A stretch of 64,000 nucleotides of DNA from Exophiala sp. HKRS030 (taxonomy: Eukaryota; Ascomycota; Eurotiomycetes; Chaetothyriales; Herpotrichiellaceae), in contig JAHWDD010000003.1 of NCBI GenBank assembly GCA_023897205.1, positions 4,095,665 to 4,159,664 on the forward strand. The letters run 5' to 3'. Made by a program: the position numbers and the translations under genes. Below the pieces are notes generated by a model. That model had not been told where the DNA came from and did no database searches. It saw only the letters and a list, made by a program, of their open reading frames with translations. Position 1 is the stretch's first letter. Each line of letters begins with the position of its first letter. Positions 12,060 through 23,777 of this stretch are shown piece by piece.

Positions 12060-13396
12060 GATGAATGTTTGGTCTGTAGTGAGATTCTGACTTAGTAACG
12101 TACCAGAAGAAAAATTTAAAGCACCTTCGAGGTTTCCACCATGTGTTCACTTCAGTTGTTTCCAATATGAGAAATTGGCCACGTCTGTCGGATATGGTGA
12201 GCAGTGGGGAACAGTGACAATGATCGCAGCCTTGTCCCAGAGTCAAAGATTCACAACGTTGGAGGTTGACCAGAGCAGGCGCAGGACCTAACATGGTAGG
12301 TTATCCGAAGACTCGCCAAGCACCCCAACCCCAAGATGGATTGATGCAGCCTCCACGTGGGGGTTGTCGATATGAGAGATTTTTTTGGTTTGGTATCTCC
12401 GCGTTGCGACCTCATTCATCTCCTCCCGAGCGGAGAAGACGCAGGATTGGCCATCATGTAAAGTAAGAGGACCTGCCTTACGAATTTTCATTGGAGAAGA
12501 ATATATCAGATTGGCAGTGCGAAAGCATCCAGCATCGGCCGGAAAACAACATTGAATTTGTCGAGGGGTCGGACAAGTCGGCTGAAAAGCCACTGCTGAC
12601 AGCCCACCATCTAGTCCTGGAGATTCCGATGCGGGTTTGCTGACTCACAGATACTGCCATTATTCACAGATTTCGAAACAAGATTTCTACAGATGAAGAC
12701 TGTTAGCGTTGTTCAGTCTGAGATTAGTCACATCCTTCGTAGCTTGATCGGGATATCTGGTGTTAGACACTGAATGGTTATGAAGGTTCCAATGATGTAG
12801 ACATTGCGTAAGGCACGAGTCAGCCGGAGGCACCACGGGAGCTTTTCTGATAGGCATTGCTAGCGACTCCGGGGCATCCCTAGACGGTAGGCGCCCGCAA
12901 GCCTAAGGCCAGTGGCATTGAGGCTAACTGGCCTGTGAGGAGCTTCCGTGCGGCGGTTGGTTCGTCCCCATTGACCGCAAACTAACCAGATCGAGCTGTG
13001 CGGTGGTTTCAGTTTTGGTTGATAGCAAAGTTGGCCCCCTCGGGGATGCTTCATCCAAGTTCAACTGCGGCCTGCGTGGACCGGCCAACCACTCGGCGAC
13101 CTGGCTTCTCGCTGCCCCTCCAAGCCTCAGTCCCAATACTACGCATCCGGGTGGGGTTTTTTCCTCGCAGCTTCCTGCGGTTGTCCCAATCCTCTAATCA
13201 ACATATTAATCTCATTCCCGTGCTTCAATCTCTTCTCCTTCTTTTCCTCACATATCATCGTGCCTCTTGTCTTTTTCGGTGCATTAGACAGAGACTCGTC
13301 TTGCTTCCCGAGCTTCAAACCCTTGCATTTCCAAATCCTCTCTTCGAGTACAACATCTGAACTACCCGTTCTTCAAAACCCATCCTCACCGTCAAC
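12060..13396. promoter_or_regulatory. Divergent intergenic promoter region; pyrimidine-rich leader before 13397
   Basis: No gene seen. The last ~190 bases (about 13200-13395) are strongly C/T-rich, like the leaders of highly expressed housekeeping genes in filamentous fungi, and precede the 6-phosphogluconate dehydrogenase ATG. The left part is the upstream region of the RBM42-like gene. Promoter function is inferred from position and composition only. Confidence 0.4.
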
Positions 13397-15135
13397 ATGT
13401 CTTCAGCAGTGTAAGTCGAGCCTCGCTCATTCCCTGATTGCTTCCAAGGCCTTGTAGTGCACTTCTGTCCATATTCCCTACCGGTTGAGAGAAGGAACTT
13501 CCATTGACAACCGAGATGCTGACTTAGTGCGCGATTGGCCAACCTCAAGGTTGGCCCTGCGCAGCCGGAACCCAGTGGTGATTTCGGTCTCATCGGCCTT
13601 GCGGTCATGGGCCAAAACTTGATTCTGAATGCCGCCGACCATGGCTTCACCGTAGTTGCCTTCAACCGAACTGTCACCAAGGTCGACCGCTTCCTTGAGA
13701 ACGAGGCCAAAGGTAGGCAGAAAACTCGTCCTTGCGGACCAATCCGGGCTAATTATGGATCTAGGAAAATCCATTGTCGGTGCCCACTCCATCGAGGAAT
13801 TCTGCGCCAAGTTGAAGACCCCCCGCCGCATCATGCTCTTGGTCATGGCTGGTCCTGCCGTTGATGACTTCATCGAGAAGTTGCTTCCCTTTGTTGAGAA
13901 GGGCGACATCATCATCGATGGTGGAAACTCCCACTATCCCGACAGCAACCGTCGTACCAAGTATCTTGCCGAGAAGGGCATCCGATTTGTTGGAGCCGGT
14001 GTCTCAGGTGGTGAGGAAGGTGCCCGTTACGGCCCATCTCTCATGCCCGGTGGTAATGAAGAGGCTTGGCCATATATCAAGGATGTTTTCCAAAGCATTG
14101 CGGCCAAGTCGGACGGCGAGCCCTGCTGCGACTGGGTCGGTGATGAGGGTGCTGGTCACTATGTCAAGATGGTCCACAACGGTATCGAATATGGTGATAT
14201 GCAGCTGATCTGCGAGGTAGTTCCATCCTTTTGATTCATTTCTAACATGCACTGACTTTATTCAGGCCTATGATGTAATGAAACGTGGCCTTGGACTCAG
14301 CTACAAGGAGATGGGTGATGTTTTCGAGGAGTGGAACAAGGGTGTCCTCGACTCATTCCTTATCGAAATCACCCGAGATGTCCTTCGCTACGATGACGAC
14401 GATGGCAAGCCACTGGTAGAGAAGATTCTTGACTCTGCCGGCCAAAAGGGTACTGGAAAGTGGACCGCTATCAACGCCTTGGACCTTGGTATGCCTGTCA
14501 CCCTCATCGGTGAGGCCGTGTTTGCCCGCTGCTTGAGCTCTCTCAAAGATGAGCGTGGCCGCGCCGCCAAGGTTCTCAGCGGCCCAACCCCGTCATTCAC
14601 TGGAGACAAGGCCGTCTTCCTGAAGAACCTTGAACAGGCTCTTTATGCCTCTAAGATCATTTCATACGCCCAGGGCTTCATGCTCATGCAATCCGCGGCC
14701 AAACAGTATGGCTGGAAACTCAACAAGCCCTCTATTGCCCTCATGTGGCGTGGAGGCTGCATTATTCGATCAGTCTTCTTGAAGGACATCACTGCGGCCT
14801 ATCGCGCTGAACCTGACTTGGAGAACTTGCTTTTCAACGATTTCTTCAACAAGGCCATCCACAACGCGCAAGAAGGATGGAGAGATGTTGTGGCTTTTGC
14901 CGTCAAAGCTGGTATTCCCACACCTGCTTTCAGCACAGCTCTTGCCTTCTTTGATGGTTACCGCACCAAGGACCTGCCTGCCAACCTTCTCCAGGCTCAA
15001 CGTGATTACTTCGGTGCTCACACCTTCCAGATCAAACCCGAGTATGCGAATGACACATACAAGGTTGGTGCCTATACCCATGTCAACTGGACTGGACGTG
15101 GTGGAAATGTTTCAGCTTCCACATATACTGCATAA
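13397..15135 (+). CDS. gnd1: 6-phosphogluconate dehydrogenase, decarboxylating
   Basis: Oxidative pentose phosphate pathway enzyme: 6-phosphogluconate + NADP+ to ribulose 5-phosphate + CO2 + NADPH, cytosolic. Four exons encode 506 residues; introns 13411-13527, 13713-13764 and 14217-14265 restore one frame across all junctions. Exon 1 is only 14 nt (the ATG at 13397 lies in ACATGTCTTC just before a GTAAGT donor). Motifs in order: the nucleotide-binding loop [54 protein letters not shown] (family signature), [14 protein letters not shown] with the catalytic Lys and Asn, and [15 protein letters not shown] in the C-terminal domain. Length is about 15 residues above the usual 490, from an N-terminal extension. 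All expected catalytic residues are present. Confidence 0.97.
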
Positions 15136-16106
15136 AAGATGGAACTCCACAACGCATAGCTCCGTCATGTCATTGTGTATCTATCTGTTGCAGGGTATAT
15201 TCCTTCGAGCATGTGAAATGGACTGGAAACGAGATCATGCGGTGATATGCACAAAAATAGAACGAGCCATTGTCTTGAGCAATTCAAGACACTTCAGCGT
15301 TCCGGTCTTGTGGGGTTGTGTTTTTCAAGCACTCTGAAAAGTCTCTAGAAACGCTAGGAATCAAATCGATTTCCCTGCTAAATCGTGATTTTGCATTCTA
15401 TTGACCGCTACTCCCAAAGAGCCTCTCTCAAACACAAACAGTAATTCAGTAATTGTCAATGAATATAAGCAGGAAACGTTGAATCAAGAAGGTCTGAAAA
15501 GCGCACGTGGCTCGGTCACTTGAGTATATTCGACGGCAGGACTGACAGGATCGCTCAGGGGTCAGCGTCGGGGTGAGATTCGGCCAAGGATTAAGAAATA
15601 TTCCGATTGACGATCAGGCTCAAGCGAAAGAGGAAAGAGCGGTCGTCGGCGGCCTCTCGATTCGAATTGGTCCAATCAGCTTCCAAGGGAGAGTCGTATT
15701 TTCTCCATCTCTCGTTCTCTCATTACGGAGAAGGTGCTTCTACTCCCACGTACTCAACCGCCATTGTTGTTCTTGTTTGCCCTTTTCCTGCCCTCTGCTA
15801 GTTGTACAGCGAGCATTACACCCCGTGAAACAACGCGCTTTGCTTTCTTCTACTGCCTTTCAACGGCATTTCTATCAGGCGCCTGGAGTTTAGTTGCGGG
15901 GTACTTCTTTGCAACGGTGGGCCGTCTCTATAGGGACCACCGTTGGGCTTTTCCCGGCGCAGCATCTTTTCTGGCCTACATTGACGGACTGTTCGAGCAG
16001 ACGTCCACATCACCCTCCCTCCTGCTATCCGTGAGCAGACGATTTCCTATTCCATTGCCAGTGTGGAATTCTTGTTTTGACCTTTGATCATCTCGTTCAC
16101 CTGAGG
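15136..16106. other. Intergenic, upstream of LSM12-like gene
   Basis: 3' flank of the dehydrogenase gene and leader of the LSM12-like gene. C/T-rich from about 15690. Overlapping short open frames exist on both strands but none resembles a known protein. Confidence 0.45.
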
Positions 16107-16915
16107 ATGGCTTCCGACACGAAACGACAGAACGCAGGTGCGCGAGTTCCTGTAGCGCTTCCCAAAGCGGAGTCCCTTCAGCCAGGGCCACAGACTGTCT
16201 CGGCTGATGTGAGTCTGCAGCAAACCATCGGAAGTCGGTATGTGTGCCAATATATCACAAACAGTCGAACCCAATCTAACTCGATCATAGCATTCGGCTC
16301 AATCTTGCTTCTCCCACCCAGACGGTTGTCGAAGGAGTTGTTTTCACAGCAGATCCCCTTACCAATCTAATTGTGTTAAACACCATCTCAACTTCCTCTG
16401 CAACTATTACCTCTTCTTCCATGACGGCTCCCCTTGGAACTTATCGCATTATTCCAATTTCTCAGATCACAAGCTTTCAGCTCCTGTCGCTGCCCCAAGC
16501 TAGCTCCGAATCTACGGGCACCACCCAGAACACAATTGATACTGCCGCTACGCATTCCCGCCTAGCTAAAAACATAGCCTCCAAGCAAGCTGCTCAAGCC
16601 CGTCTCGGACCTAAAGGCACCACTCCCACAGATCAAGCACTCTTCGAGGCACTCTCAAGAACAATGCCAGCCGTCTGGTCAGGCAGTGGAATGGTTATTT
16701 CAGATACATATCTGATCGAAAAGCCATACGAGTCTGCCAATGTCAGCTTTGTCGAGGGCAGACACGGTGACCTCGAGAGAATGAAGAAGGTGGTCGAGAT
16801 GGAGCGACAAAAAGTCAAATTAAAGTTGTCCAAAAGTCTTCTAGATGGTAAAATGAGTTCTGATAAATCCCCGGCCAAGGCCCCGGCCCCTTCACAGCTC
16901 AAGAAAGGAGGTTAA
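16107..16915 (+). CDS. LSM12-type protein (Sm-like plus anticodon-binding-like AD domain)
   Basis: Protein of 251 residues in two exons; intron 16238-16290 (GTATGT donor, branch CTAAC, TAG acceptor) joins ...IGSR to IRLNLASP in phase 2. The first half has an Sm-like fold pattern (TVVEGVVFTADPLTNLIVLNT), and the second half carries the AD-domain hallmark: VWSGSGMVISDTYLIEKPYE followed by NVSFVEG and a long basic helix. LSM12 proteins associate with ataxin-2/Pbp1 and stress-granule or translation factors in yeast and animals; that role is by family knowledge. The C-terminal tail is Lys/Pro/Ala-rich. The start at 16107 was chosen because it is the first ATG in frame, with no stop between it and the conserved part. 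Confidence 0.85.
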
Positions 16916-17720
16916 CGGTCATGCTCATGAGTACCCCAGAATGAGTCTTCACAAACCCCTTCTAGATCCATCCTTGCGAGTGCTCAGAAGGAGTAGAGCC
17001 AACCACGCATAAGGTGATCTGCACAACCCAGCGTACGTTTAGACTCGCAAGAATCTGGTTTGGAGGTGTTCTGCTGGCAACTCAACTCCGATGAGGTTCC
17101 AGTTGTACCTACAAAGGGGCCTGATTAGCATCATCATCGAGAGATATGGCTTGGAGGTCGTGGCATGTGCTACGTGTTTTGGATCATGCAGATCACGGAT
17201 TCTAGCCAGATAGGCTCCCTTGCCAGGGAAAGCTTCTCCTTGCAAGGAGTGGCAGGACTTCACAAAGAGCTCCGGTGGAAAGAGGTCACGAGCCAGGTTA
17301 CCCGCCACGGTGCGGACGAGAATATACCTACCCACTTTGTCTATGTCTCGATGAACATCATCCATTGACTTATCTTCTTGCCTGTAACATGCTAGAAAGC
17401 CAGATGCATTCTTAACGCGCCATTGATGTTAGACGCCGTGACTCGCGATTGTCATACTGAGCGACAAACACCATATAGCGTTAAACACATGTCGAACTCA
17501 ATTAAATCATGCATAGTTGCCTACTAGCTCTTTCACCAGCGGGCTGGTCTCCGCACCAAATTGCCATAGGGGCAGCCCAATAAGGCACGATATGAGAGCA
17601 TAGCATAGCAGAGCACAGTACTACGTTTCGGGAGAATATAGAGTCTGTTGTAACATATTGATTGAGTCTATCAGATAACCAAAGCCGCTTTGCCAAATTT
17701 GATCCAATCAATCAAATTTA
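16916..17720. other. Convergent 3' flanks, no gene seen
   Basis: Lies between the stop of the LSM12-like gene and the stop of the opposite-strand transporter. No coding signal or repeat of note. Confidence 0.5.
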
Positions 17721-19403
17721 TCAATCAGCCCTCCTCTTGTTGGACGAGCCGACCCCATTATCTACCAATGGACCGGCAAGCGTTCTCGAGCCACTGGACC
17801 TATCCTCCTGGTCACGTAGTAGCGGCACCGAAGCCGTTGTTTTAGATCTGATTCCACTGTCCATAGGACGCTCCGCCGCGGGGTCCTGGTCGTAAACTCC
17901 TGGTGCTCGATCCGGCGCGTCACCGTCCTCGCTGCCGTCTTTGTCGTCGTCATCTCGCTTGCGAATTCTTTCTCTTGCTTCCTGCCTCATCTTGACAATC
18001 TTGAGATAGTTATAAGCGCCGATGCTGACAATGGTGACTAGGAGACCACTAATGTTGACGATTGACAGCTCGTCGTGGAAGATGATACCGGCGGCACTGA
18101 TGGTGACTACCTCTTTGAAGATACCACAGATGCTGAGTGTGACAACACTCGTACGTTGTAATAGGGTGAATTCGCTTGCGATCATGCAGAACGCTAGACA
18201 CCCGGGAACGATCAGCAAGGCTAGGGCAGTGCCGATGCCGTGGGTGGAGATGAGGAGTTGGATACCCGTGATGACTGCAGAAGGGGTCTCGGAGAAACAA
18301 GCTATGGTGAGTAGGGTGACAAACATGATCGGGGCGAGGAAGAATAGTGTCGCAAAGGGGTTGGATGTCGCTGGATGTCGCAAGAGTAGAATTTGAGTCA
18401 AGGCCCAGCGGAAACCGGAGAAGAAAGATGCCGACATAGCAAGGGCGAAGCCTAAAGCGTGGAATGCGGTTTCTCCGGCTACCATCATTAGGACACCCAA
18501 GGTCATGGTGAGGATGATAAGGATGAGTTTAAGAGAGGGGGTTTCCAGGCGGAAGAGGAAGGCGAATGTTAGAACAAAGATGAGAACCGAGCTCTTACAC
18601 ATGGTGTAGAACGTGAGGGTGATGTACCGGAGGGAGGTGTTCCCTAAACCGATATCGAGGGAGGTGGTAGTACCTGTCGGTACAAGCCTGGTGAAATAGA
18701 ATAATGGTGTTACCAGAGACTTTGTAGGGTGTAATTCATTGCGATAGGAAAGGGTTTGAGGTTGGGATGGTCGTAGTGATGGAAAAATCAAGAGGATGAT
18801 GCATGCGAGAGTAAATTGGACCACCATGTGTAGAGATGTCGCAAAGAGAGGGAAGTGAAAATCAAGGTGGTCGGATGAAAACATCATCTTGTTATACTGT
18901 TGTGCTTGTGTCAGTGATTCGGGCTGTAGTGAAGTGTGAGGGGCGTTGTCGAAGTGAGCGGAACTTACAATTGATATCGATAGAGAAAAGAAGTACCAGC
19001 CTCCAATGAGGGCGGCATTGACGAGGAGGTTGCGCAGGACGTGCTGATCGGCTTGTCGAGCCTCGTCTTTGGAAAGTCCAGCAGTACCAGCGATGCGAGC
19101 GTCTAGGCCATGACTCTGCTTCTTTCTCTTTAGAAACTTCCGTCTCTCGTGTTTGCTCAAGCCTGACTCCTCGTCTTCGTCGGCAGGATCAAGATCTGAA
19201 TCTATGGGCTCAAGTTCGTGTTCTTCGGAATCCGACATTGAGGAGGCAGGGTCATCGTCGTCGGCCTCGCTTTTGGACTCGGATGTGCCACGCCGTCGAA
19301 ACTTGCGGCGCGGATTGATGTAGACAAGGTCGTCTTCAGCAGATATCGGTGGAGCAGCGGACTGTGGTCGTGGGACGCGATCGGTGTAAGACGTCGTGTC
19401 CAT
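17721..19403 (-). CDS. Triose-phosphate/nucleotide-sugar transporter family protein (SLC35C2-like)
   Basis: Multi-pass membrane protein of the drug/metabolite transporter superfamily, probably in Golgi or ER. The acidic cytoplasmic N-terminus (about 1-125, many Asp/Ser/Glu) precedes about ten hydrophobic helices with the family motifs NLLVNAALIGGWYFFSLSIS, YNKMMFSSDHLDFHFPLFAT and LTFYTMCKSSVLIFVL. A 72-nt in-frame intron at 18897-18968 (GTAAGT donor, CAG acceptor) must be removed: its translation would split the otherwise continuous S-I-Y-N-K motif. The mature protein is then 536 residues. The C-terminal tail is charged and disordered. Substrate cannot be read from sequence; relatives carry sugar phosphates, GDP-sugars or are orphan. 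Confidence 0.88.
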   Translation of the reverse strand: MDTTSYTDRVPRPQSAAPPISAEDDLVYINPRRKFRRRGTSESKSEADDDDPASSMSDSEEHELEPIDSDLDPADEDEESGLSKHERRKFLKRKKQSHGLDARIAGTAGLSKDEARQADQHVLRNLLVNAALIGGWYFFSLSISIVSSAHFDNAPHTSLQPESLTQAQQYNKMMFSSDHLDFHFPLFATSLHMVVQFTLACIILLIFPSLRPSQPQTLSYRNELHPTKSLVTPLFYFTRLVPTGTTTSLDIGLGNTSLRYITLTFYTMCKSSVLIFVLTFAFLFRLETPSLKLILIILTMTLGVLMMVAGETAFHALGFALAMSASFFSGFRWALTQILLLRHPATSNPFATLFFLAPIMFVTLLTIACFSETPSAVITGIQLLISTHGIGTALALLIVPGCLAFCMIASEFTLLQRTSVVTLSICGIFKEVVTISAAGIIFHDELSIVNISGLLVTIVSIGAYNYLKIVKMRQEARERIRKRDDDDKDGSEDGDAPDRAPGVYDQDPAAERPMDSGIRSKTTASVPLLRDQEDRSSGSRTLAGPLVDNGVGSSNKRRAD

Positions 19404-20110
19404 TAGAAAGGAGGAGAGAGTGAAGAAGGTGGTGTCACCACATTGGGCAGTCGAGGGTGATGATTGAGGGTGAGAGACTGAGAGTACAATACACGACTGG
19501 CGACGGGCGGGAGTGCTGATGCTTGGCTGCGGTGACGATGGATGGGATCAATCTTACGAAACTGACGAGACGCGTCCTTAAAAAAGAGTGGTAAGCAACG
19601 TCGAGAGGTGACGGCCGTGAATGACGAAAGAGGAAAAGGAGTGATATGGACGACGAAGATTCCAGTATAATAAGCAGTGACCTGCAAGATCAGGATTCAG
19701 GACGAGGGTCGTCAAAGAAACCCAGACAGGGCATGTCAGATAAAGGCCGATGGAGTCTTTGCCAAGCTTGGAGGGTCGTGGGTCACGTACAAAGTTCATA
19801 AGACAGTGGAAGCTAGCCACGTGAGCCAGCCAAGGAGCAGGTAGCGTGAGAATTGGTTGAGAGAGCTGCAGTTCTTAGGTATCGCCTTAGGGGCCCCACG
19901 GCAGTTACCGGTGGCCTGGAGAGCCCACGAGAGCCCAAGGCTTTAACTAGGACTGCCTTCCCCACCAAAAGGAACGCCGTCTCTGGAGGACCTAGTTAAC
20001 CAGTTTACTACCTAGTACTTTATTTTAGCCTGGAATATTCACTACTCACCTCCTGTGTACGTATCTCGCCTGTGTTGACTCGATCGTTTTTCGTCTCCCT
20101 CGCGCCTTCT
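19404..20110. other. Intergenic
   Basis: Upstream leader of the transporter gene and 3' flank of the large minus-strand gene that ends at 20111. Nothing else recognised. Confidence 0.5.
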
Positions 20111-23100
20111 TCAATCATGCCAACCTTCGTATTGTCTCTTGTTATTTGACCATGGACGAGAATCTTCATTCTCATTACCGTCTTGCGAGTGATATTGCCC
20201 TGCGTCGTCTTTCCCTTCGGAACGGTTCTCTTGTTTCTGCCACGGAATGTCAGAAGGCTGTCCAGCTTTGATTTGTTTGTCATCCTCGCCAGCATCCTCC
20301 ACATAAGTATGGTGAGGCTTGAGATTGCCTGGGTGGGAACCTATCAGAGCAGGAGCAGGAACGGTACTACCAGTATACTTCGCAAGCTGCATAGCCGTGA
20401 TATCCACGTCACTTTGCACAAGCCCTTGAGGAAATGTTGACAAAAGGTATCCGGAATCTCGTTTCCCACTGTAATCTTCGTCCGTGCTCAAATCACTCGA
20501 CTGGTGTGATCTTCTTCTACTCCTTCTGACGATGGGACCCGGCTCCAAATATGACCGGATGAGTGGTTTTCGACTGGTATTTTCAACTTCATCCCCATTC
20601 AATAGCTGAGGATCGGCGTCGCTCCCAGATTCTAAGGTTTGACGCACGCGTATCGGCTGACTAGTAATGGCAGATCCGGTATCAGCATTGAGTGGACGTG
20701 TAGGTGAACTTGGCATGACAAATGCAGGATTTCCGCGCTCGTCTCTCACGTTAAGTGACGGCGACCGAGCTCTCCTTCGAGTGATACTTTCGTCTCGACC
20801 TTCATGATGTCGTTCTCGCCACCAGCCTTCCCCATCATAAGTTGGCTGGGATGGATGTGTGAGCCGTTCGCTCTGTCGGCGGTTGATAGAACCTGTAGCT
20901 GAATTACCACCTCTTCTTTCCCCTTTTTCGCTATTGATACTGTTCAGCCGCGGAACAGGCTCACGTTCATACCAACTAGAGTCACTGTCGAGTGCCTCGT
21001 TGAAGCGGCTAAAACCACTGTGATCTTTGTGACCGCCATGATCAGTGTAGGAGCCATGCCTTGTTTCTCTTCTCTCATATTCCAAGACAATCTCTGGTCT
21101 TGCGACCCTGGACGGTGACAAATTGCGTCGTCTGCTCTCATCACCATCCTGATGACGGATGTGCCTGGTGCCTTCGTTCCCTTTACCCCACCGAAATTGG
21201 TCATATACCATTGAGCTTCGCCTACTGCGGGGACGTTGAGGGACCATACGATTATATGGCGTTGAAGAAGAGCTTCGTGCCCGTTGGCGATATCGTGATC
21301 GAGAGCGAGTCACAGAACGCCACGCACCATCACTCCCCGAGCTGTCGTCATGGACCGTGGCCGAGTCTAACCCTTGAATAGGACCTGGGCCAGCCTCATC
21401 TGTGAATCTTGTTCTCTTGGACAGAGAAGACCTAGTGTCGTGTACTGGACCTGTTTCGCCGGACGTCGTTGGTACTCTATGGTACGGCCTAGCAGTGCCA
21501 TACACCGAAACCTTGGTCCCTTGCGGTGATCCAATGGTCCTCCTATCATGTTCTTGGCTACTGACCACAGGGTTCATGTAACCAATATGCACAAAGCGCG
21601 CTTTGCCTACCATTGGGTGCACGAGCAGGTCGCGCTTGACATGAATCCTGACTTCCGTCCGAGTGGCCGCTGACAAGTCCTGGAACGCTTCAATAATCTT
21701 AGCGTATATCACCATGGTAAAGAATAAATCTACTCACCTCGACCGTAAGTGACCACACCTACGGTTTGAATTGTCGAGTAGACGAGATCCTCAAGCTCTC
21801 GTTCGCTTAGCTCGGAACTGATTACAAACGCAGAATCCTAGGGGAAAGTCAGAAGCCACCGTCTATGTTCGCGTCGATTATGCATACCGTCTCGATATAT
21901 GAGTATCCCTTGGACTCTAGTCTTGTCCCGTTAGTGCAATTTCCTCCGACGATGGTAAACGTGTCATCAGAAAACTGAAAGACTTCGATGATGGCCAACA
22001 TAGCACCCTTAGTAGGGGACTTCTTGTGACGATCCTGTATGTCGGCCGTCGCTTCATTGTCACCTTCAGTTACGTTGCTCGTGTTGTATTCAGGCTCAAC
22101 TAATTTCTCGAGTGGTGTCTTGTTGCCGTCCACCCGTTCATGTGATCCCTGGCCACTCGAAGGAGTAACAGATCTCAACTGTGACAGGTCGTCATCGTCT
22201 TGGATTCGCGTTGGAATCGACTTTGCTGGTGGGGCACTGGTGCGGATAAGAATCAGTTGCACAAGATCGTCTTTACTTGACCTTCGCATACTGAGTGATA
22301 GTCTCGTGGGTTTGGTCCGCTGTAGAGAGATCATGCTCCATTTATGGTCCCGATCCCGAGCTTTCTCCTCGAAGATGTCGTTGATTTGCCTCCGACACCA
22401 AGCGTGAAGATGTGCATACCGTTTCCACATCTGCCGGCTTGCCCTCTTGTACGTACTGCCCAAGACGAAGTTCTCAAGCCAAGACTCGTCAAGAGGAGTA
22501 CAGAATCTCGATTGCGAGCCCTGATCGATGCACCAAGCCTCGAGCGTTGGACTCTCCTTTCCAACGCTTCCTTGGTGCTGCGGCTGCGGCTGCGGCTGTT
22601 GCTGGGATTTCAAGGGAATCGATGAAGTGTGAGACAGTCTTTGTGACTTGACCCCGAGGCTACTTTGTGGCCCAGAAAAGCCGTCTGTCACGGCTTTGTT
22701 GTCCGGATGGGCTTTCCCATCGTCCGTTGTGACCTTGAGATGATTCACTGGGGCGGCCTGGGTATCTGATCTCTCCCGGCTGGTTGAAATTATTGGTTTC
22801 TTACCCAAAATCCGTTTGATTTCCTCTTCTGGGACACGTGCGTCTCGGAGTCGGGAAACAAAGGCCTCTTCTTGTTGCTTTTCTCTCTTTATTAGCTCCA
22901 GGGCTTCGTTCTGCTTCCGCTCCTCGTACTCCCTGATTGCCCTCTCTGCTATCGCTTGATCTCGTGCTGCCCCTTCTTTCAGTTCCTTCTCATGTTTAAT
23001 TCTCAAAGCTTCCATTCGAACTTCCTCCGCTTGTCTGTAGGCTTCTGCCTGTTCTCGTTGTGCCCACTCGATGTACTTCTTGAGATGTTCCGGGTCGACT

Positions 23101-23777
23101 CCATTCTGAATTCTACTGCTTTGTGCTCGGGGTAGAGCACGATCCATAGAAACCCGCGAGGCCGTGATATAATGGGGTACTTCCAGATTGTTTGTGGAGT
23201 AAAAGTGAGCATTGGTGGATCTTTGACGATTCACGGCTTTGTTGTACTCTGAATTGGCCCATTCCAAAGTTCGTGTCCAGGCGGGAATTTCTGCAGCAGC
23301 TTTCTGCTTCTCGACTTCAGTCTCACCGGTGAGCGCGATCATTGAAAGATACGTCAGTGTCAGATCCGCCTTGATGCGAGATACTTCAAGTTGAGCTATC
23401 TCTAATCGCGGTCTCAGAAAGGCAAATTGGAATTTCTGGAAACTTGACAACTCCATCTCGTCTGGGGACACTGTGCTTGGATTGATCGCTTTGTTCTTCT
23501 TTTTGAGCATTGCTCTTATGTCTTCGATCGCGTCGCTGTAGCGGTTGGCAAGGCTCGCGGCTTCAAGGATGCCTCGGTCCCCATAAAGTCTTCCCTTCTT
23601 GGCTAGTTCTCCGAGACGGTCCATTGCCAACGAAGTGCTCTCGATCTCAGCTCCCATCCGCGTCAGGACTGGTCGGGCATCTTTGCAGTCGCCGATTAAG
23701 CTATTCAGTGCTTTGGCTAAGGAAAATCCCAACTGCGCGACACCGAGAATGGCAGCAGCTTCACCAATCCCAGCCAT
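20111..23777 (-). CDS. Large protein with STAND-like helical N-terminal domain, coiled coil and Arg/Ser-rich tail; function unknown
   Basis: I join three open segments into one gene of 1188 residues. Introns 21838-21887 and 21688-21737 (each 50 nt, GTATGC and GTGAGT donors) give a continuous frame whose total length is an exact multiple of three. Residues 1-70 (start MAGIGEAAAILGVAQLGFSL) look like the helical N-terminal domain found in fungal STAND/NLR-type and signalling proteins. About 225-335 is a long Glu/Lys/Arg/Ala coiled coil. A conserved-looking block around the two introns (FTIVGGNCTNGTRLESKGYS, then SSELSERELEDLVYSTIQ, then RTEVRIHVKRDLL) may be a ubiquitin-like or other small beta fold. 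The rest is Arg/Ser/Asp-rich disorder. No NACHT/NB-ARC ATPase or repeat domain follows, so it is not a complete STAND receptor. I do not recognise the whole protein. Confidence 0.75.

Noticed and set aside
17039..17365. 108-codon minus-strand frame near the transporter 3' end
   Set aside because: No family features; it lies between convergent genes, where untranslated flanks are expected.
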